Source of the DNA: Anaeramoeba ignava
Taxonomy: Eukaryota; Metamonada; Anaeramoebidae
Direction: 5' to 3'
Assembly: GCA_028826165.1 (NCBI GenBank)
Contig: JAPDFW010000081.1
Location: 638,501-702,500, forward strand
Length of the DNA stretch: 64,000 nt
Part shown: positions 1-12,701 of the stretch, in pieces
Position numbering within the stretch: position 1 is the first letter of the stretch
Layout: every line of letters starts with the position of its first letter
Notes under the pieces: model-generated
What the model was told of the DNA's origin: nothing
Databases searched by the model: none
Seen by the model: only the letters and a program-made list of their open reading frames with translations
Made by a program: the position numbers and the translations under genes

Positions 1-1790
1 ATAAAATTATTTATAAAAATTTATAAAATTATTTATAAAAATTAAATATAAAATTATTTATAAAATTATTTATAAAATTATTTATAAAATTATTTTATAA
101 AATTAAAAATTAAATTATTTATAAAATTATTTATAAAATTATTTATATAATTATTTTATTAAATTATTTATAAAAATTATTTATATAATTATTTATTAAA
201 TTATTTTATAAAATTATTTATAAAATTATTTATAAAATTATTTATAAAATTATTTAATACTCTTCTAAGAATTATTTATAAAATTATTTATAAAATTATT
301 TATAAAATTATTTATAAAATTATTTATAAAATTATTTATAAAATTATTTATAAAATTATTTATAAAATTATTTTATAAAATTATTTATAAAATTATTTAT
401 AAAATTATTTATAAAATTATTTATAAAATTATTTATAAAATTATTTATAAAATTATATATAAAAAATTTATAAAATTATATATAAAAAATTAATTATAAA
501 ATTATTTATAAAAATTAAAATTATAAAATTATTTTTATAAAATTAATTATAAAATAAATATAAAATTATTTATAAAATTAAATATAAAATTAAATATAAA
601 ATTAAATATAAAATTATTTATAAAAAATTAATAAAATTATTAATAAAATTATTTATAAAATTAAATATAAAATTAAAATATAAAATTATTTACAAAATTA
701 AATATAAAAATTAAATATAAAATTATTTATAAAATTATTTATAAAATTAAATATAAAATTATTTTATAAAATTAAATATAAAATTATATATAAAATTATT
801 TATAAAATTATTTATAAAATTATTTATAAAATTATTTATAAAAATATAAAATTATTTTATAAAATTAAATATAAAATTATTTATAAAATTATTTATAATA
901 TTATTTATAAAATTATTTATAAAATTAAATATAAAATTATTTTATAAAAATTATTTATAAAATTATTTATAAAATTATATATAAAATTAAATATAAAATT
1001 AAATATAAAATTAAATATAAAAATAAATATAAAATTAAATATAAAATTATTTTATAAAAATTAAATATAAAATTATTTATAAAATTATTTATAAAAATTA
1101 AATATAAAATTTATTTATAAAATTATTTATAAAATTATTAATAAAATTAATTATAAAATTATTTTATAAAATTAAATATAAAAATTTATTTATAAAATTA
1201 TTTATAAAATTATTTATAAAATTAATTATAAAAATTAAATATAAAATTATTTATAAAATTATTTATAAAATTATTTATAAAATTATTTATAAAATTATTT
1301 AAAAAATTATTTATAAAAATTATTTATAAAATTATTTATAAAATTATTTATAAAATTATTAATAAAATTAATTATAAAATTAATTATAAAATTATTTATA
1401 AAATTATTTATAAAATTATTTATAAAATTAAATATAAAATTATTTATAAAATTATTTATAAAATTATTTATAAAATTAAATATAAAATTATTTATAAAAT
1501 TATTTATAAAAATTATTTATAAAATTATTTATAAAATTATTTATAAAAAAATTAAAAATTAAAAATAATTTATTTACAAAATTAAATATAAAATTATTTA
1601 TAAAATTATTTATAATATTATTTATAAAATTATTTATAAAATTATTTATAAAATTATTTATATAATTATTTATAAAATTAAATATAAAATTATATATAAA
1701 ATTATTTATAAAATTAAATATAAAATTATTTATAAAATATATAAAATTATTTATAAAATTATTTATAAAATTGATGGTAAATTTGTTTTT
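1..1790. repeat. AT-only tandem repeat, ~12-bp unit
   Basis: A nearly uninterrupted array of a unit close to ATAAAATTATTT (12 bp), with variants containing AAATAT in place of TTATTT. There are almost no G or C bases except near 255–265. It ends abruptly at about 1780, just past the end of the ABC transporter exon. By analogy with the other repeat-filled introns here it is probably an intron of that minus-strand gene. Open frames through it (for example 1500–1922 on minus) are only readings of the repeat. Confidence 0.85.
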
Positions 1791-1837
1791 GATTGTAAAA
1801 ATAAAAGTTTGAAATTTTTTAGAAAAAGAATTTATAC

Positions 1838-2217
1838 TTTGTTGGACTATCAATTGTTCCAATAATATTAAGTAGAGTTGTTTTTCCCGAACCAGATTTT
1901 CCATAAATAACAACAAACTCACCTCTTTTAATATTTAAAGAAACACCTCTTAAAGCAGCAAAACCTTCAGTTCCAATTAAATAAGTTTTATGAACATTTT
2001 TTATTGAAACAATATAATCTTTTGATTTATTTTTTTCTTCTTGATGATTTGATTTTTGAGATTGAACTAATGGAGTTTTTTCATTTATTAACAATTTATT
2101 AAAATTTTCATTTTCATTTTCATTTTCATTTTGATTTTCATTTTCATTTTCAATATCAATATCAATATTAATGTTTAAATCAAGTTCTTTTTCTTGATAT
2201 TGTTGATTTAAACTCAT
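1838..2217 (-). CDS. ABC transporter, ABCH/MacB-like ATPase, first exon (partial)
   Basis: This is the N-terminal part of an ABC ATP-binding protein. After the start comes an Asn/Glu-rich low-complexity leader (about residues 14–40), then the ABC domain: an A-loop region around [19 protein letters not shown] and a perfect Walker [10 protein letters not shown] at about 106–114, followed by LLNIIGTID. The TYLxG...ALRGV...GKSGxGKT..NIIGTID pattern is that of the LolD/MacB type and of the Dictyostelium ABCH family. The exon ends at a GTATAA donor after the codons for SPT (phase 2). The expected next exon (signature motif, Walker B) is not seen; everything to the window edge is tandem repeat. The protein would energise export from a membrane; the substrate is unknown. 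Confidence 0.75.
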
Positions 2218-2234
2218 TTGGATTATTTTGTTAA

Positions 2235-2262
2235 AAAAAAAATGAAAAATGAAAAAATTAAT
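2235..2262 (-). promoter_or_regulatory. TCATTTTT start-proximal element (ABC gene)
   Basis: On the coding strand two CATTTTT blocks within T-runs lie 20–45 bp before the ATG. Same element as at most other genes in the window; see the finding on the shared motif. Confidence 0.4.
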
Positions 2263-2498
2263 TTTGGATTAAATTTTGAAAATTTTTTTTTTTAAAATAA
2301 TCCAAATGAATTTTCAATCATTTTGATTACAATAAAGATTGATAAAATCAATTGAGTTTCACTATTAATATTGATTAAACAATCAAAATCAAAATCAAAT
2401 GGATAATTTCCAAAAAAAAAAAAGATTTGAAAATCATCAACTTTTTTCAAAGAAAAAAAAGAAACAAAAACAAAAACAGAAACAAAAAAGAAACCCAA

Positions 2499-3599
2499 TT
2501 ATAAAACAAATATATTAATTCCATCAATAAAATCTTCTGTGATAATTTCAAGGGAACAATTTCTATTAGATTTTAAGTGAGTTTTAGTTCCAGTTTTCTT
2601 ATTTAAGATTGACAATTTGCACGAAGCAAGCTCAGTTACCAAACAATTTGCACTATTTTCAAGGGAATCTGAGCAACCCAAAGCAACAAAGAGGTTATTA
2701 TTTGCGAAGAACTTCCCATGTATTTTTGATTTATGAGTCTCTGTCTGGAATTCCCAGACGTATTTTTTGCGAATAAATGAGGATTTTGAATGAGCTTGAT
2801 TTCCGCGATATAAAGAATTAGCGCGATAAATAATTCCATTGTGATGCAGAACCAATAAGAGGATCTTCTGCATCCGGCACGCGACAGAGACTGTTGTAAA
2901 AGTTACTTCGAGATGGGATTTACGGTGCTTGCCAAACCCCGTCACTTGTCCCCATGCTTGTTCGTGTGCAAAAAATTTTCCCCATGAATGAGTTTGTGAT
3001 CCAATCCATCCATCAATTGATATCTCTGTTTCGTTGTATAAAACAACACCGCCAAATTCTGCTAATGGGGACGGTGTGACACACACATTCGGGAAATTTT
3101 TCGAATTTGTATAGAATAATTCTTCGAATAAAAAAACGGGAGAATTTTGTGTTGTAAATGATAAATCCCACTCAAATTTATGTGATTCTTTTCCGTTTTT
3201 TTTAACAAAAAATCCCTTCGGTTCATGGAAATTCCCGTTGATCTCATGCTTGTCTTGCGAGATCACCGACTCGTTATCGAGCTCAGTGTCCGTGTTCTTG
3301 TTAATTAGAAGATCCGTTTCTGAAATTGAATCTTCAAGTTGTTCGTCTTCTGTTAAATCGGAATTTTCTTTGTTTGTAGAAATCCCTAGCTCGATATCCA
3401 GTCCCTTCATTGCGCGCGGGATGATATCCGCCAAATCTTCAAACTCAAGAAACCCCACGCCTTCAGTGTTTTTCATGCTGCCTGAAGCGCCAATCGAAGA
3501 CATCTTTGACTCGCCCAAAGAAATGTCAAATTTTCTCTTCATTGATTTTATTTTCTTTTCAGAGATCTTCTGTCTGATCACAATATGTTTTTTCGTCAT
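2499..3599 (-). CDS. CrtC/AttH-like lipocalin-fold domain protein (tentative)
   Basis: A 366-residue reading frame. The first 150 residues are charged and probably disordered. The second half carries the striking GWIGSQTHSWGKFF ... AWGQVTGF pattern (from about residue 196), which recalls the hydroxyneurosporene-synthase (CrtC)/AttH family, whose members have a GSQxHxWG...AWGQ signature in tandem lipocalin-like barrels. That assignment is from memory of the motif and is not certain. GC content is visibly higher than in neighbouring genes. An in-frame stop lies 7 nt upstream of the ATG, preceded by a possible AG acceptor. In another frame, an ATG at 3678–3676 opens a short hydrophobic segment (FGSALLSFVFATFTAWFLL) ending near 3562, so a membrane-anchored longer form through an unrecognised intron is possible. 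No shared T/CAT/T element is obvious upstream, which also hints that the true start may be elsewhere. Confidence 0.5.
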   Translation of the reverse strand: MTKKHIVIRQKISEKKIKSMKRKFDISLGESKMSSIGASGSMKNTEGVGFLEFEDLADIIPRAMKGLDIELGISTNKENSDLTEDEQLEDSISETDLLINKNTDTELDNESVISQDKHEINGNFHEPKGFFVKKNGKESHKFEWDLSFTTQNSPVFLFEELFYTNSKNFPNVCVTPSPLAEFGGVVLYNETEISIDGWIGSQTHSWGKFFAHEQAWGQVTGFGKHRKSHLEVTFTTVSVACRMQKILLLVLHHNGIIYRANSLYRGNQAHSKSSFIRKKYVWEFQTETHKSKIHGKFFANNNLFVALGCSDSLENSANCLVTELASCKLSILNKKTGTKTHLKSNRNCSLEIITEDFIDGINIFVL

Positions 3600-3815
3600 C
3601 CTTTTTTATCACGAGAAGAAACCACGCGGTAAAAGTAGCGAATACGAATGATAAAAGCGCAGAACCAAATGATCGCATCAAGTCGAAAATTACCGATCAA
3701 CGAAAATGCATTTTTTGTCGACGCAATTTATATTTAATAAACAATATTTTGGTTAGTTTTGGATGGAAATTCTATGAGTATTTGTGTTGTGTGTTTGTTA
3801 TCACAAGATATATTA

Positions 3816-5360
3816 TCAAGAAGCATACCCTGAAAAGATGATTCCCCAAGTCTCGCCCCATTTGGAATTTTTTTTGGAAGAAATCATGAGGTATTTCAGC
3901 CATATTGCGATGGGTTGAGTAGGATGGTGCGCGTGTAAAATGTAGCTTTCGAACACCTGATGTTGAGATTTTGGATTCGGATTTGATTCGTAGTGTGTAT
4001 TATTGGATAATTCTCTGAGACGATAATTTTGATTTGAACTGAATACGCTTTCATCTGAAGAATAAAGATCAGGAAGATCTTCACCTTCTCGATCTTTTTT
4101 GTTTGCAAGATACACTATGAATATTTCACTGATTGAGAAGATCACTGTTATTCCAAGCAGCACGTCTTGGAATAGATAATTTAGTGGTGATTTTTTTAAG
4201 TAAAATATTGCTTTCCAAACTGATGCTAATGTTGAAATTATACTCAAAACTACAACTGGTATAATTGATCTTCTTAATGTTACTAAATAGAATATTAAAG
4301 AAAAAAGTACTCGAGCAATTGACAGCAACTTATTTATTTTTTATTTTTATTTTAATTTTAATTTTATAAATGAATTTTAATTTTCGAATTGAATTTTAAT
4401 TTGAATTTTAATTTTAATTTTAATTTTAATTATAATTTTAAATTTAATTTTGATATTAAATTTTAATTTTAATATTGAATTTAATTTGAATTTTAATTTT
4501 AATTTTGAATTTTATATTGAATTTGAATTTTGATTTGAATTTTAATTATAATTTTTAATTTTAATTTTAATTATAATTTTTAATTTTAATTTCATTTATA
4601 ATTTTAATTTGAATTTTAATTTTGAATTAGATTTTAATATTGAATTTGAATTTTGAATTAGAATTTAATTTTGAATTAAATTTTAATTTTAATATTAATT
4701 TTAATTTTAATTTTATAAATGAATTTTAATTTTAATTATAATTTTAATTTTAATTTAAATATTTGAATTTAATTTTGATTTTTAATTTAATTTAATTTTA
4801 ATTTTAATTTTAATATTGAATTTAATTTTAATTATAATTTTAATTTGAATTTTAATTTTAATTTAATTTTAATTTGAATTTAATTATAATATTTAATTTT
4901 AATTATAATTTGAATTAGAATTTGAATTTTAATTTTAATTTTAATATTAATATTAATATTGAATTTTATTTTGATTTTGAATTAAAAAAAAATAATTTTA
5001 ATAAAACATAATCCAACATCATAATTTTTAGAAATTTAATCAATTGATTCATTAATAAAAAAAAATAATATAAAATTAATACAAAATAATATAAAATAAA
5101 TGATAAAAAAAAATCGAAAATAAAAATTTTTTAAAAAAATAATTTGAATAAAAATAAATAAATATAAAAAAGGAGATAAAATAGAGTAATAATTTTTTTA
5201 CAACAAGATCGATAACAGAATTTTTAATTGAATATTCATGAGTTTCATGATTTAAAAACCCACGAATATCTGAATATCCGCTAAATAAAAAAAAAGTAAT
5301 TGTTAGAACAAAATCTAATGTCAAAGTTAGAATAAGAGTTTTTTTAAATTGAAGAAACAT
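3816..5360 (-). CDS. Multipass membrane protein, two exons
   Basis: Exon 1 (5202–5360, 53 codons) ends at a GTAAAA donor after SVIDLV. Exon 2 (3816–4328) begins after a TAAATAAG acceptor with LLSIARVLFSLIFYLV. Phase 0 is kept across the 873-bp repeat-filled intron, and the join makes a continuous helix. The joined protein is about 223 residues: four or more hydrophobic helices (about residues 8–28, 50–70, 76–92, 106–122), then a polar Ser/Asn-rich tail. It resembles the extra N-terminal membrane domain (TMD0) of some ABCB transporters, but no ATPase follows; the frame ends at TGA near 3816. A GGTATG just before the stop could be a donor, so the gene may be longer. Function is unknown. Confidence 0.5.
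4333..4985. repeat. Irregular AATTTT/GAATTTT repeat inside an intron
   Basis: Imperfect hexamer-like repeats of TTTAAT and TTTGAA fill most of the intron of the membrane-protein gene. The rest of the intron (4986–5201) is plain AT-rich sequence. Confidence 0.7.
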
Positions 5361-5639
5361 CTGTTGTTTTTATTATTGTTTTTAAATTGACGAAATAAAT
5401 TTTTTTGATTTTTATTTTTTGTTTGTTTTTTATTTTTGAAATGAAAAAAAAATGATTTTCAAAAAAAAAATTTTTTCTTTTTCGCTTTTTTTTTCTTTTA
5501 TTTTTTTTCTCTTTCTTTATTTCAAAAAATATAATTATTAAATACTATTCTCCTAATAAAAACAAAAGAGGAGAGCTTTAAAAAAAAGGAAATTTTTGCT
5601 TTTTGGATATTTCTTTTATTTAATCCTTTTTTGAAAAAC

Positions 5640-6390
5640 AAAAGGAATTTTGATTTAAATTTGATTTAATTTTGATTTAAAATTGATTTAATTTTGATTT
5701 AATTTTGATTTAATTTTGATTTAATTTTGATTTAAATTTGATTTAAATTTGATTTAATTTTGATTTAAATTTGATTTAAAATTGATTTAAAATTGATTTA
5801 AAATTGATTTAAATTTGATTTAAATTTGATTTAATTTTGATTTAAAATTGATTTAATTTTGATTTAAATTTGATTTAATTTTGATTTAATTTTGATTTAA
5901 AATTGATTTAATTTTGATTTAAAATTGATTTAATTTTGATTTAAAATTGATTTAATTTTGATTTAATTTTGATTTAATTTTGATTTAAATTTGATATAAA
6001 TTTGATTTAATTTTGATTTAATTTTGATTTAAATTTGATTTAAATTTGATTTAAATTTGATTTAAATTTGATTTAAATTTGATTTAAATTTGATTTAAAT
6101 TTGATTTAAATTTGATTTAATTTTGATTTAAATTTGATTTAATTTTGATTTAATTTTGATTTAAAATTGATTTAATTTTGATTTAATTTTGATTTAATTT
6201 TGATTTAATTTTGATTTAATTTTGATTTAATTTTGATTTAATTTTGATTTAATTTGATTTAATTTTGATTTAATTTTGATTTAATTTTGATTTAATTTTG
6301 ATTTAATTTTGATTTAATTTTGATTTAATTTTGATTTAAATTTGATTTAAATTTGATTTGATTTTGATTTAATTTTGATTTAATTTTGAT
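5640..6390. repeat. 11-bp tandem repeat GATTTAATTTT
   Basis: About 65 copies of an 11-bp unit, GATTTAATTTT with the variant GATTTAAATTT, at the 3' side of gene A. The last coding frame of gene A may read into this array. The preceding 5361–5640 is AT-rich intergenic DNA with no gene; a T/CAT/T element of the membrane-protein gene is at about 5440–5470. Confidence 0.85.
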
Positions 6391-8456
6391 TTGATTGTTG
6401 ATTTGATTGATTTGATTGATTTGTGGATTATTCTTTTTTCTTCTTCTGCGATTATTTCGTTTTTTCTTTGATGGAGATTGGTTTTGTTGAGATTGGTTTT
6501 GTTGAGATTGGCTTAGTTGAAATTGATTTAGTTGAAATGATTGATTTTGTTGAAATGATTGATTTTGTTGAAATGATTGACTTCTTTGAAGTGATTGACT
6601 TCTTTCTTGATATTCATTAATTTCAATTTTTTTTATAAGTGACCATACCCTTTTTATCTTTTCCAAAGTTTTATTTTGTTGGTAACTATAACTAAAACTT
6701 AAATAATCATTTACATTATAAATAATTTTCAGAAAAAAGTGGATCAAAAAAAAAATTTTTTTACATTAGTTTAGATTTTGTTTTCATTTCTTGAATTGTC
6801 TCTTTTCCAATTATTCTAACAATTTCTTTTTTGTGCTCTAATTTTTGTTTTAGTTTTTATTTTTTAGTTTTTGTTTTTTTGTTTTTTTGTTTTGAGATTA
6901 AATAATTTTTGGATAAGTTTAATACTTAAAGAAGTTTTTGCAAGATTAAATAAAAGACAAAATATTTGGAATGTGGCCTTGGTTATTCCTTGATTATTTA
7001 ATATGCGTTGAATCATTTCTAATCCATTAGAATCAAGAAATTGAAAAGCATTTTCTAATTTTGGTTATTTCATTGTTGATTTATTTTTATTATTAATTTA
7101 ATTTAATTTAATTTAATTTAATTTAATAATTTTTTGGAAAGTACTTTTATTCTTAAATGTAGCATTTGATAGAATTTCAAATCCACACAATTTAATTTCT
7201 TCAGAATCATTAAAATTATTTAGAGTTGCGATAACTATCTGAATTCCATTAAATTTTCTGAAATATTCTTGTTCACTTGCTATTTTGAAATTGAAATTGA
7301 AATTTTAATTTTGATTTTGATTTTGATTTTAATTTTAATTTAGATTTTGATTTAGATTTAGATTTTGAAATAGATTTTGAAATTGAAATTGAAATTTTAA
7401 TTTTAATTTTAATTTTGATTTTGATTTTGATTTAGATTTTGAAATTGATTTTGATTTTGATTTAGATTTTGATTTAGATTTTGAATTTGATTTTGAAATT
7501 GATTTTGATTTTAATTTTGATTTAGATTTTGTTTTTGATTTTAATTTTGTTTTTGATTTAAATTTTGTTTAAATCACCTTGACTTTGTCGAAAATAAAAT
7601 TGAAAAATTTCAAATGTTTTTTCGATTAATACTTTATAATTTGAGAGTAATTTTAATGATTGGATTAAAATTCCAAAATAATCTTTAGCATCTTTTGGTG
7701 ATTGTGTTTTTTTTCTTTCTGAAAGAAATAATAAGATTAATTCTTAATTAAAAAAAAAAAGGATTTTTTGGATTTTTTTGGAAATTTTTTTTACTTATTT
7801 TATCTTGTAATATTCTCCAAAGAATATTTATTCCATATATATAAATATTTCGATTATTTGGAAAGTTTTCCATTTGATCTTTTAATCTTTCTTTTGTAAA
7901 ACATTTTTTAAATTTTTGTAAACTTACTAAATATAATAATAATTTTTAATAAATTTTTTTCTTTTTGAAATTATTTGTAATGAACAAAAAAAAATTTACA
8001 ATTTCCTTTTACGGAGGTTGCTAAAAATTTAAGACCAAATTCAGTAATTTTTTCAGAATTTTTAAAAGATTGTATTTTTCGGAAAAGTTGATTTATTTCT
8101 CGTTTTTCTATTTTTTAATTTTGAATTTTTAATCAATTATTTAATTAGATGATTTGTAAGAATTGATTTTGTTTTTCATTTACCTGAAGGTAATCCATCA
8201 TGTAAATACAAATTCAAATCTAAATCTAAATCAAAATCTAAATCTAAATCTGAATCTGAATCTGAATCTGAATCTGTTATTATTTGAATTTAATTTTTTT
8301 GAATTGAATTATTTTTATTATTTGAATTATTTTTATTTGAGATAATTTTTTACACTTAAATTTCATTTTGGTTTTGTTTAATTCTCCAGTTACTAATTTT
8401 TTTGGAATTGAATTTTTTTGGAATTGAATTTTTTTGGAATTGAATTTTTGATTTAA

Positions 8457-9440
8457 TTTGTTAAATTTAATTTGTTTGATTTAATTTGTTAAATTTAATT
8501 TGTTTGATTTAATTTGTTTAATTTAATTTGTTTGATTTAATTTGTTTGATTTAATTTGTTTGATTTAATTTGTTTGATTTAATTTGTTTGAATTTAATTT
8601 GTTTAATTTAATTTGTTTGAATTTAATTTGTTTGGTTTAATTTGTTTGATTTAATTTGTTTGATTTAATTTGTTTAATTTAATTTGTTTGGAATTTAATT
8701 TGTTTAATTTAATTTGTTTGATTTAATTTTTTTGATTTAATTTTTTTGATTTAATTTGTTTGATTTTAATTTGTTTGATTTAATTTGTTTGATTTAATTT
8801 GTTTGATTTAATTTGTTTGATTTAATTTGTTTGATTTAATTTGTTTGATTTAATTTGTTTGATTTAATTTGTTTAATTTAATTTGTTTGATTTAATTTGT
8901 TTGATTTAATTTGTTTGATTTAATTTGTTTGATTTAATTTGTTTGATTTAATTTGTTTGAATTTAATTTGTTTGATTTAATTTGTTTGATTTAATTTGTT
9001 TGATTTAATTTGTTTGATTTAATTTGTTTGAAATTTAATTTGTTTGATTTAATTTGTTTTAATTTAATTTGTTTGATTTTAATTTGATTTAATTTGTTTG
9101 ATTTAATTTGTTTGATTTAATTTGTTTGATTTAATTTGTTTGATTTAATTTGTTTGATTTAATTTTTTTGATTTAATTTGTTTGATTTAATTTGTTTAAT
9201 TTAATTTGTTAAATTTAATTTGTTTGATTTAATTTGTTTGATTTAATTTGTTTGATTTGATTTGTTTAATTTGATTTGTTTGATTTAATTTGTTTAATTT
9301 AATTTGTTTGATTTAATTTGTTTAATTTGATTTATTTGATTTAATTTGTTTGATTTAATTTATTTGATTTAATTTGTTTAATTTAATTTGTTTGATTTAA
9401 TTTGTTTGATTTAATTTGTTTGATTTAATTTTTATTTTTG
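8457..9440. repeat. 14-bp tandem repeat inside an intron of gene A
   Basis: About 70 copies of TTTGATTTAATTTG and close variants, between an ARM exon at about 9449–9530 and ARM exons below 8.12 kb. It is an expanded intron of gene A that gene B lacks. Confidence 0.8.
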
Positions 9441-11154
9441 GAATTGAATTAAATACCATATTCTGGCCATTTAAATTTAGTAGCAATCTCTAATCCTCTT
9501 TCTTGAATTTTAAGATCATTAAACATGATTTTCAATTAATTTTTTCACATTTGTTAAAATTATTTGAGATTCGGTTGGAAAATGTAAATTTGCTTTTTTA
9601 AAAAAAAAAAGAAATTTGTTTTTAAAAATTAATTTCCAAAAGGAATATTTCTTTGATTTTCTTTTTTCTTTGTTTAAGATGATTTACAAAATGGAAATTG
9701 AATTAAAATATTAAAACTTAAATCATTAGTTAAAATTCTTTCTTGAAATCGATCAAATCCTTTTAGAAAAAACTTCATAAATTCCCAATTATGTGTGAAT
9801 TGTTTATCTTTTAATTTTAATTTGAATTTTAATTTTAATTTTGATTTTGATTTTAATTTTGATTTTGATTTCAATTTAAAATTGTAGATTACGATAATCT
9901 TGAAAAATTCCCACAAAATCAAAATATAAATTTTCTTTATTATCAACATAACTAGATATAAAATCCCAATTTATAAAAATTATTTTAATTATATCTAAAT
10001 AAACTTCTGGCTTATTAGTGAATAATTCTAAAAATTTATGTTATTAAAAAAAGAGTGCGCTTTTAAGAATGTTGAAATAAAAAATAAAAATCTTTTTAAC
10101 AATATTAGGGTAAGTTACGTTTTTTAAATGCAAAAATCAATAATATTCGCAATTCATTTATATTTGTTTTATTTTGAGATGTGGATTCTTTTAGAAATAA
10201 CCCCATTTCAAAAAATTTTTGTTGTGATTTTTTGATTTGATCTTGATCTTGATCTGAAAATTTGTTTAAAAAAAGTTGGGTGATAAAATCAACTCCATTT
10301 AATTTCAAAAAATCGTTTTGAATTTCTAATGCTTATTTTTTTTTTTTTGAGTTTTTATAACCAAAAATGAAGATAAAAAGTTGTGATTGATTGATTGATT
10401 GATTTTTTGTTAAACAATAAAATATTATTCAAATAATCTTTTTTTATATTTACTGTTATTTTCTAAAAATATCAAAAGAATTTTTGTTGAGAATTCAAAG
10501 ATATCTTTATTCAATAATATCTTCATCCATTTAAAGATTTTTTCAAATCCGTTCAATCCAATAAATTTAACTTGATTTTCTAATTTTCATAATCAAAAAC
10601 AAAACAAAAATTAAATTAAATTGAATTAAATCAAATATTGAACAAAATTAAATAATGTTTTTTGTTTTTGTTTGTTTTTTGGATTGATTTACCTTTTTGA
10701 AGTAAAAGTATTGATAAATTCTTCGTTCCAAAAACAAAAATATCTTTATTAAATAGGTGATTTTCAATAGATTGAAGAATTGTTTCCAATTTAACAGTCT
10801 TAGTGATATCAATATTAGGATCTGAATTTTTAAAAAGAATTATATTTAAGAAAATTATCAAATAATTATTTTTTTTTTTAAAATCTTAATTTTCATACAA
10901 TTTTCAGAAATGAGATCACTCAAAATATATAAACCATAAGCTTGAACATATATATTTTTTGGATATTTAATAATTGCTTCTTGAATAACTTCAATTTGTT
11001 GTAATTTTTGCATAATTTCCTGAAAATTAAAAGTATCATCTATAAAACATTTTTGATGGAAATTTAAAAATTTTTTTGAATAAGTGAGAACAAAAAGGAT
11101 TGCATTGTTGTTATTTTTGTTTTGTTTTGTTTTTTTTTTTTAAAAAAAATAGGA

Positions 11155-12180
11155 CTAACTATTTGATTGAATTTCTGTATCAAATTGAGTTTCGTAAAAA
11201 GATTGAGTAAATGTGTTAAATTCTCCCATTTCTTGAAATAACATATTTTTCTTGTAATATTCTTGTTGATTTTTTTTAGTTAAATTTTCTAATTTATCAT
11301 TAAATTTTTTTTGTTCATTGAAAAGAAGTGTGGCTTTTGTGTGAACAAAGAAATCAAAATTTGAAGAAAGTGAGTGAACAAAAAAATAGGAAAAATTCCT
11401 CATTTCTTTAATTTGATCATCTGACATTTTGCTTTTTGCTAATATTTTATCGAAAAAGATACTCGAATTATTTTTTTCATAAAATGAAACTTGATTAATA
11501 TTTTCTGAATAAGTTTTTTGTTTTTTTCCTTCGCTCCATTTTTGGGTTATTAGAAATGAATAATTCTGACTTGAATCATTATCATTAGAAATAGGATTAC
11601 CATTATCTGAATCTTCTGTTTTATTTGAATTCCTATTTGGATCGAAAATTTTAATTAATCGAATTAATCCTTTTTGATTTAATTTTTCAATTTGTTTATC
11701 ATTTTCATCATCAATTATTATTGAAATAGATTTTTGAATCATTTCTTCACATTTTGATTTAATAAAAGGTAAATCCATTTCATAAATTTTTGAATAAATT
11801 GAAATTATATTTTTTGGATTGATTGTTTTTTCAATTTCTTTTTCAATTCTTATTTTCAAAAGATCTAATTTAAAATCATTTGCTAATTGGAGTATTTCAA
11901 AAGATAAATCATTCTCGGAATTGAATTTTCCTGTATAAATGTAATGAATAATTCGATTTAAATCTTTAAATTGATAATTTTTGAAAAAGAATTGGTTCTG
12001 TCCGGAGTATTCATTCAAAAAGAAACGAAGAAAAAAAGATCTATTCATTAATATTTCTTTGTGACATTTAATTGATTTTCCATTTCTACAATAAATTATA
12101 GAATTTGGGAAACTAATTTTTAAATTATGATAAAAATGTTCCATTTGTTCTGAAAATTGGAATAACATTAAAATTTCAAT
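11155..12180 (-). CDS. BTB domain 2 exon of gene A
   Basis: Main exon carrying the second BTB/POZ domain of gene A. SIKCHKEILMNRSFF (around residue 33) is the conserved core of the BTB fold, followed by IHYIYTGKF and the BACK-like helical stretch (ISIYSKIYEMDLPFIKSKCEEMI). The C-terminal 150 residues are coiled and polar. Read alone it looks like a 337-residue protein. However, its 5' end continues in frame upstream of the first Met (SIEEIEIL) to an ATAG acceptor, and a GTTAGT donor lies at its stop codon. I therefore treat it as an internal exon. It is a close paralogue of the 20066–21073 exon of gene B, with a diverged loop (GQNQFFFKNYQFKD) and C-terminus. Confidence 0.7.
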   Translation of the reverse strand: MEILMLFQFSEQMEHFYHNLKISFPNSIIYCRNGKSIKCHKEILMNRSFFLRFFLNEYSGQNQFFFKNYQFKDLNRIIHYIYTGKFNSENDLSFEILQLANDFKLDLLKIRIEKEIEKTINPKNIISIYSKIYEMDLPFIKSKCEEMIQKSISIIIDDENDKQIEKLNQKGLIRLIKIFDPNRNSNKTEDSDNGNPISNDNDSSQNYSFLITQKWSEGKKQKTYSENINQVSFYEKNNSSIFFDKILAKSKMSDDQIKEMRNFSYFFVHSLSSNFDFFVHTKATLLFNEQKKFNDKLENLTKKNQQEYYKKNMLFQEMGEFNTFTQSFYETQFDTEIQSNS

Positions 12181-12483
12181 TTCTTCTATTGATAGTTTAT
12201 ATATTTCTATTATATTGTTTTTTTGGAATTAAATTAATAAATTTAAATTTAACAAAAATAATTTAAAATAAAATAAAACCTTCTGTTTTGATAATTTTGT
12301 GAATTTTCCAATAATCAATTTTTTCTTTGATTTTTTTGATTAATTTCTTTTTTTGATTGATTTTTTTAAATTTATCTTTTTTTTCTTGAAAATAAAAATG
12401 TTTAACTAATTATTTTGTTAATTTAAAAATAAATATAAATATAAATATAAATTTAAATATTAAAATTAAATATAAAATTAAAA

Positions 12484-12670
12484 TTAATTACTTTTTAGGT
12501 TTTGGAAATTATTTTCACTTTCACTTTCACTTTCAGTTGAATTTAGGTTTTGAAAAATACCTTTAATTCCAATTTCACTTTCACTTTCACTTTCACTTTC
12601 ATTTTCACTTTCACTTTCACTTTCACTTTCATTTTGATTTTCAATTTCAATTTGATTTTCAATTTCAATT

Positions 12671-12701
<31 letters not shown>

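Noticed and set aside
1-1790. Telomere or subtelomere at the left edge
   Set aside because: The repeat is AT-only, with no G-rich telomere-like unit, and it abuts an ABC exon as an intron would.
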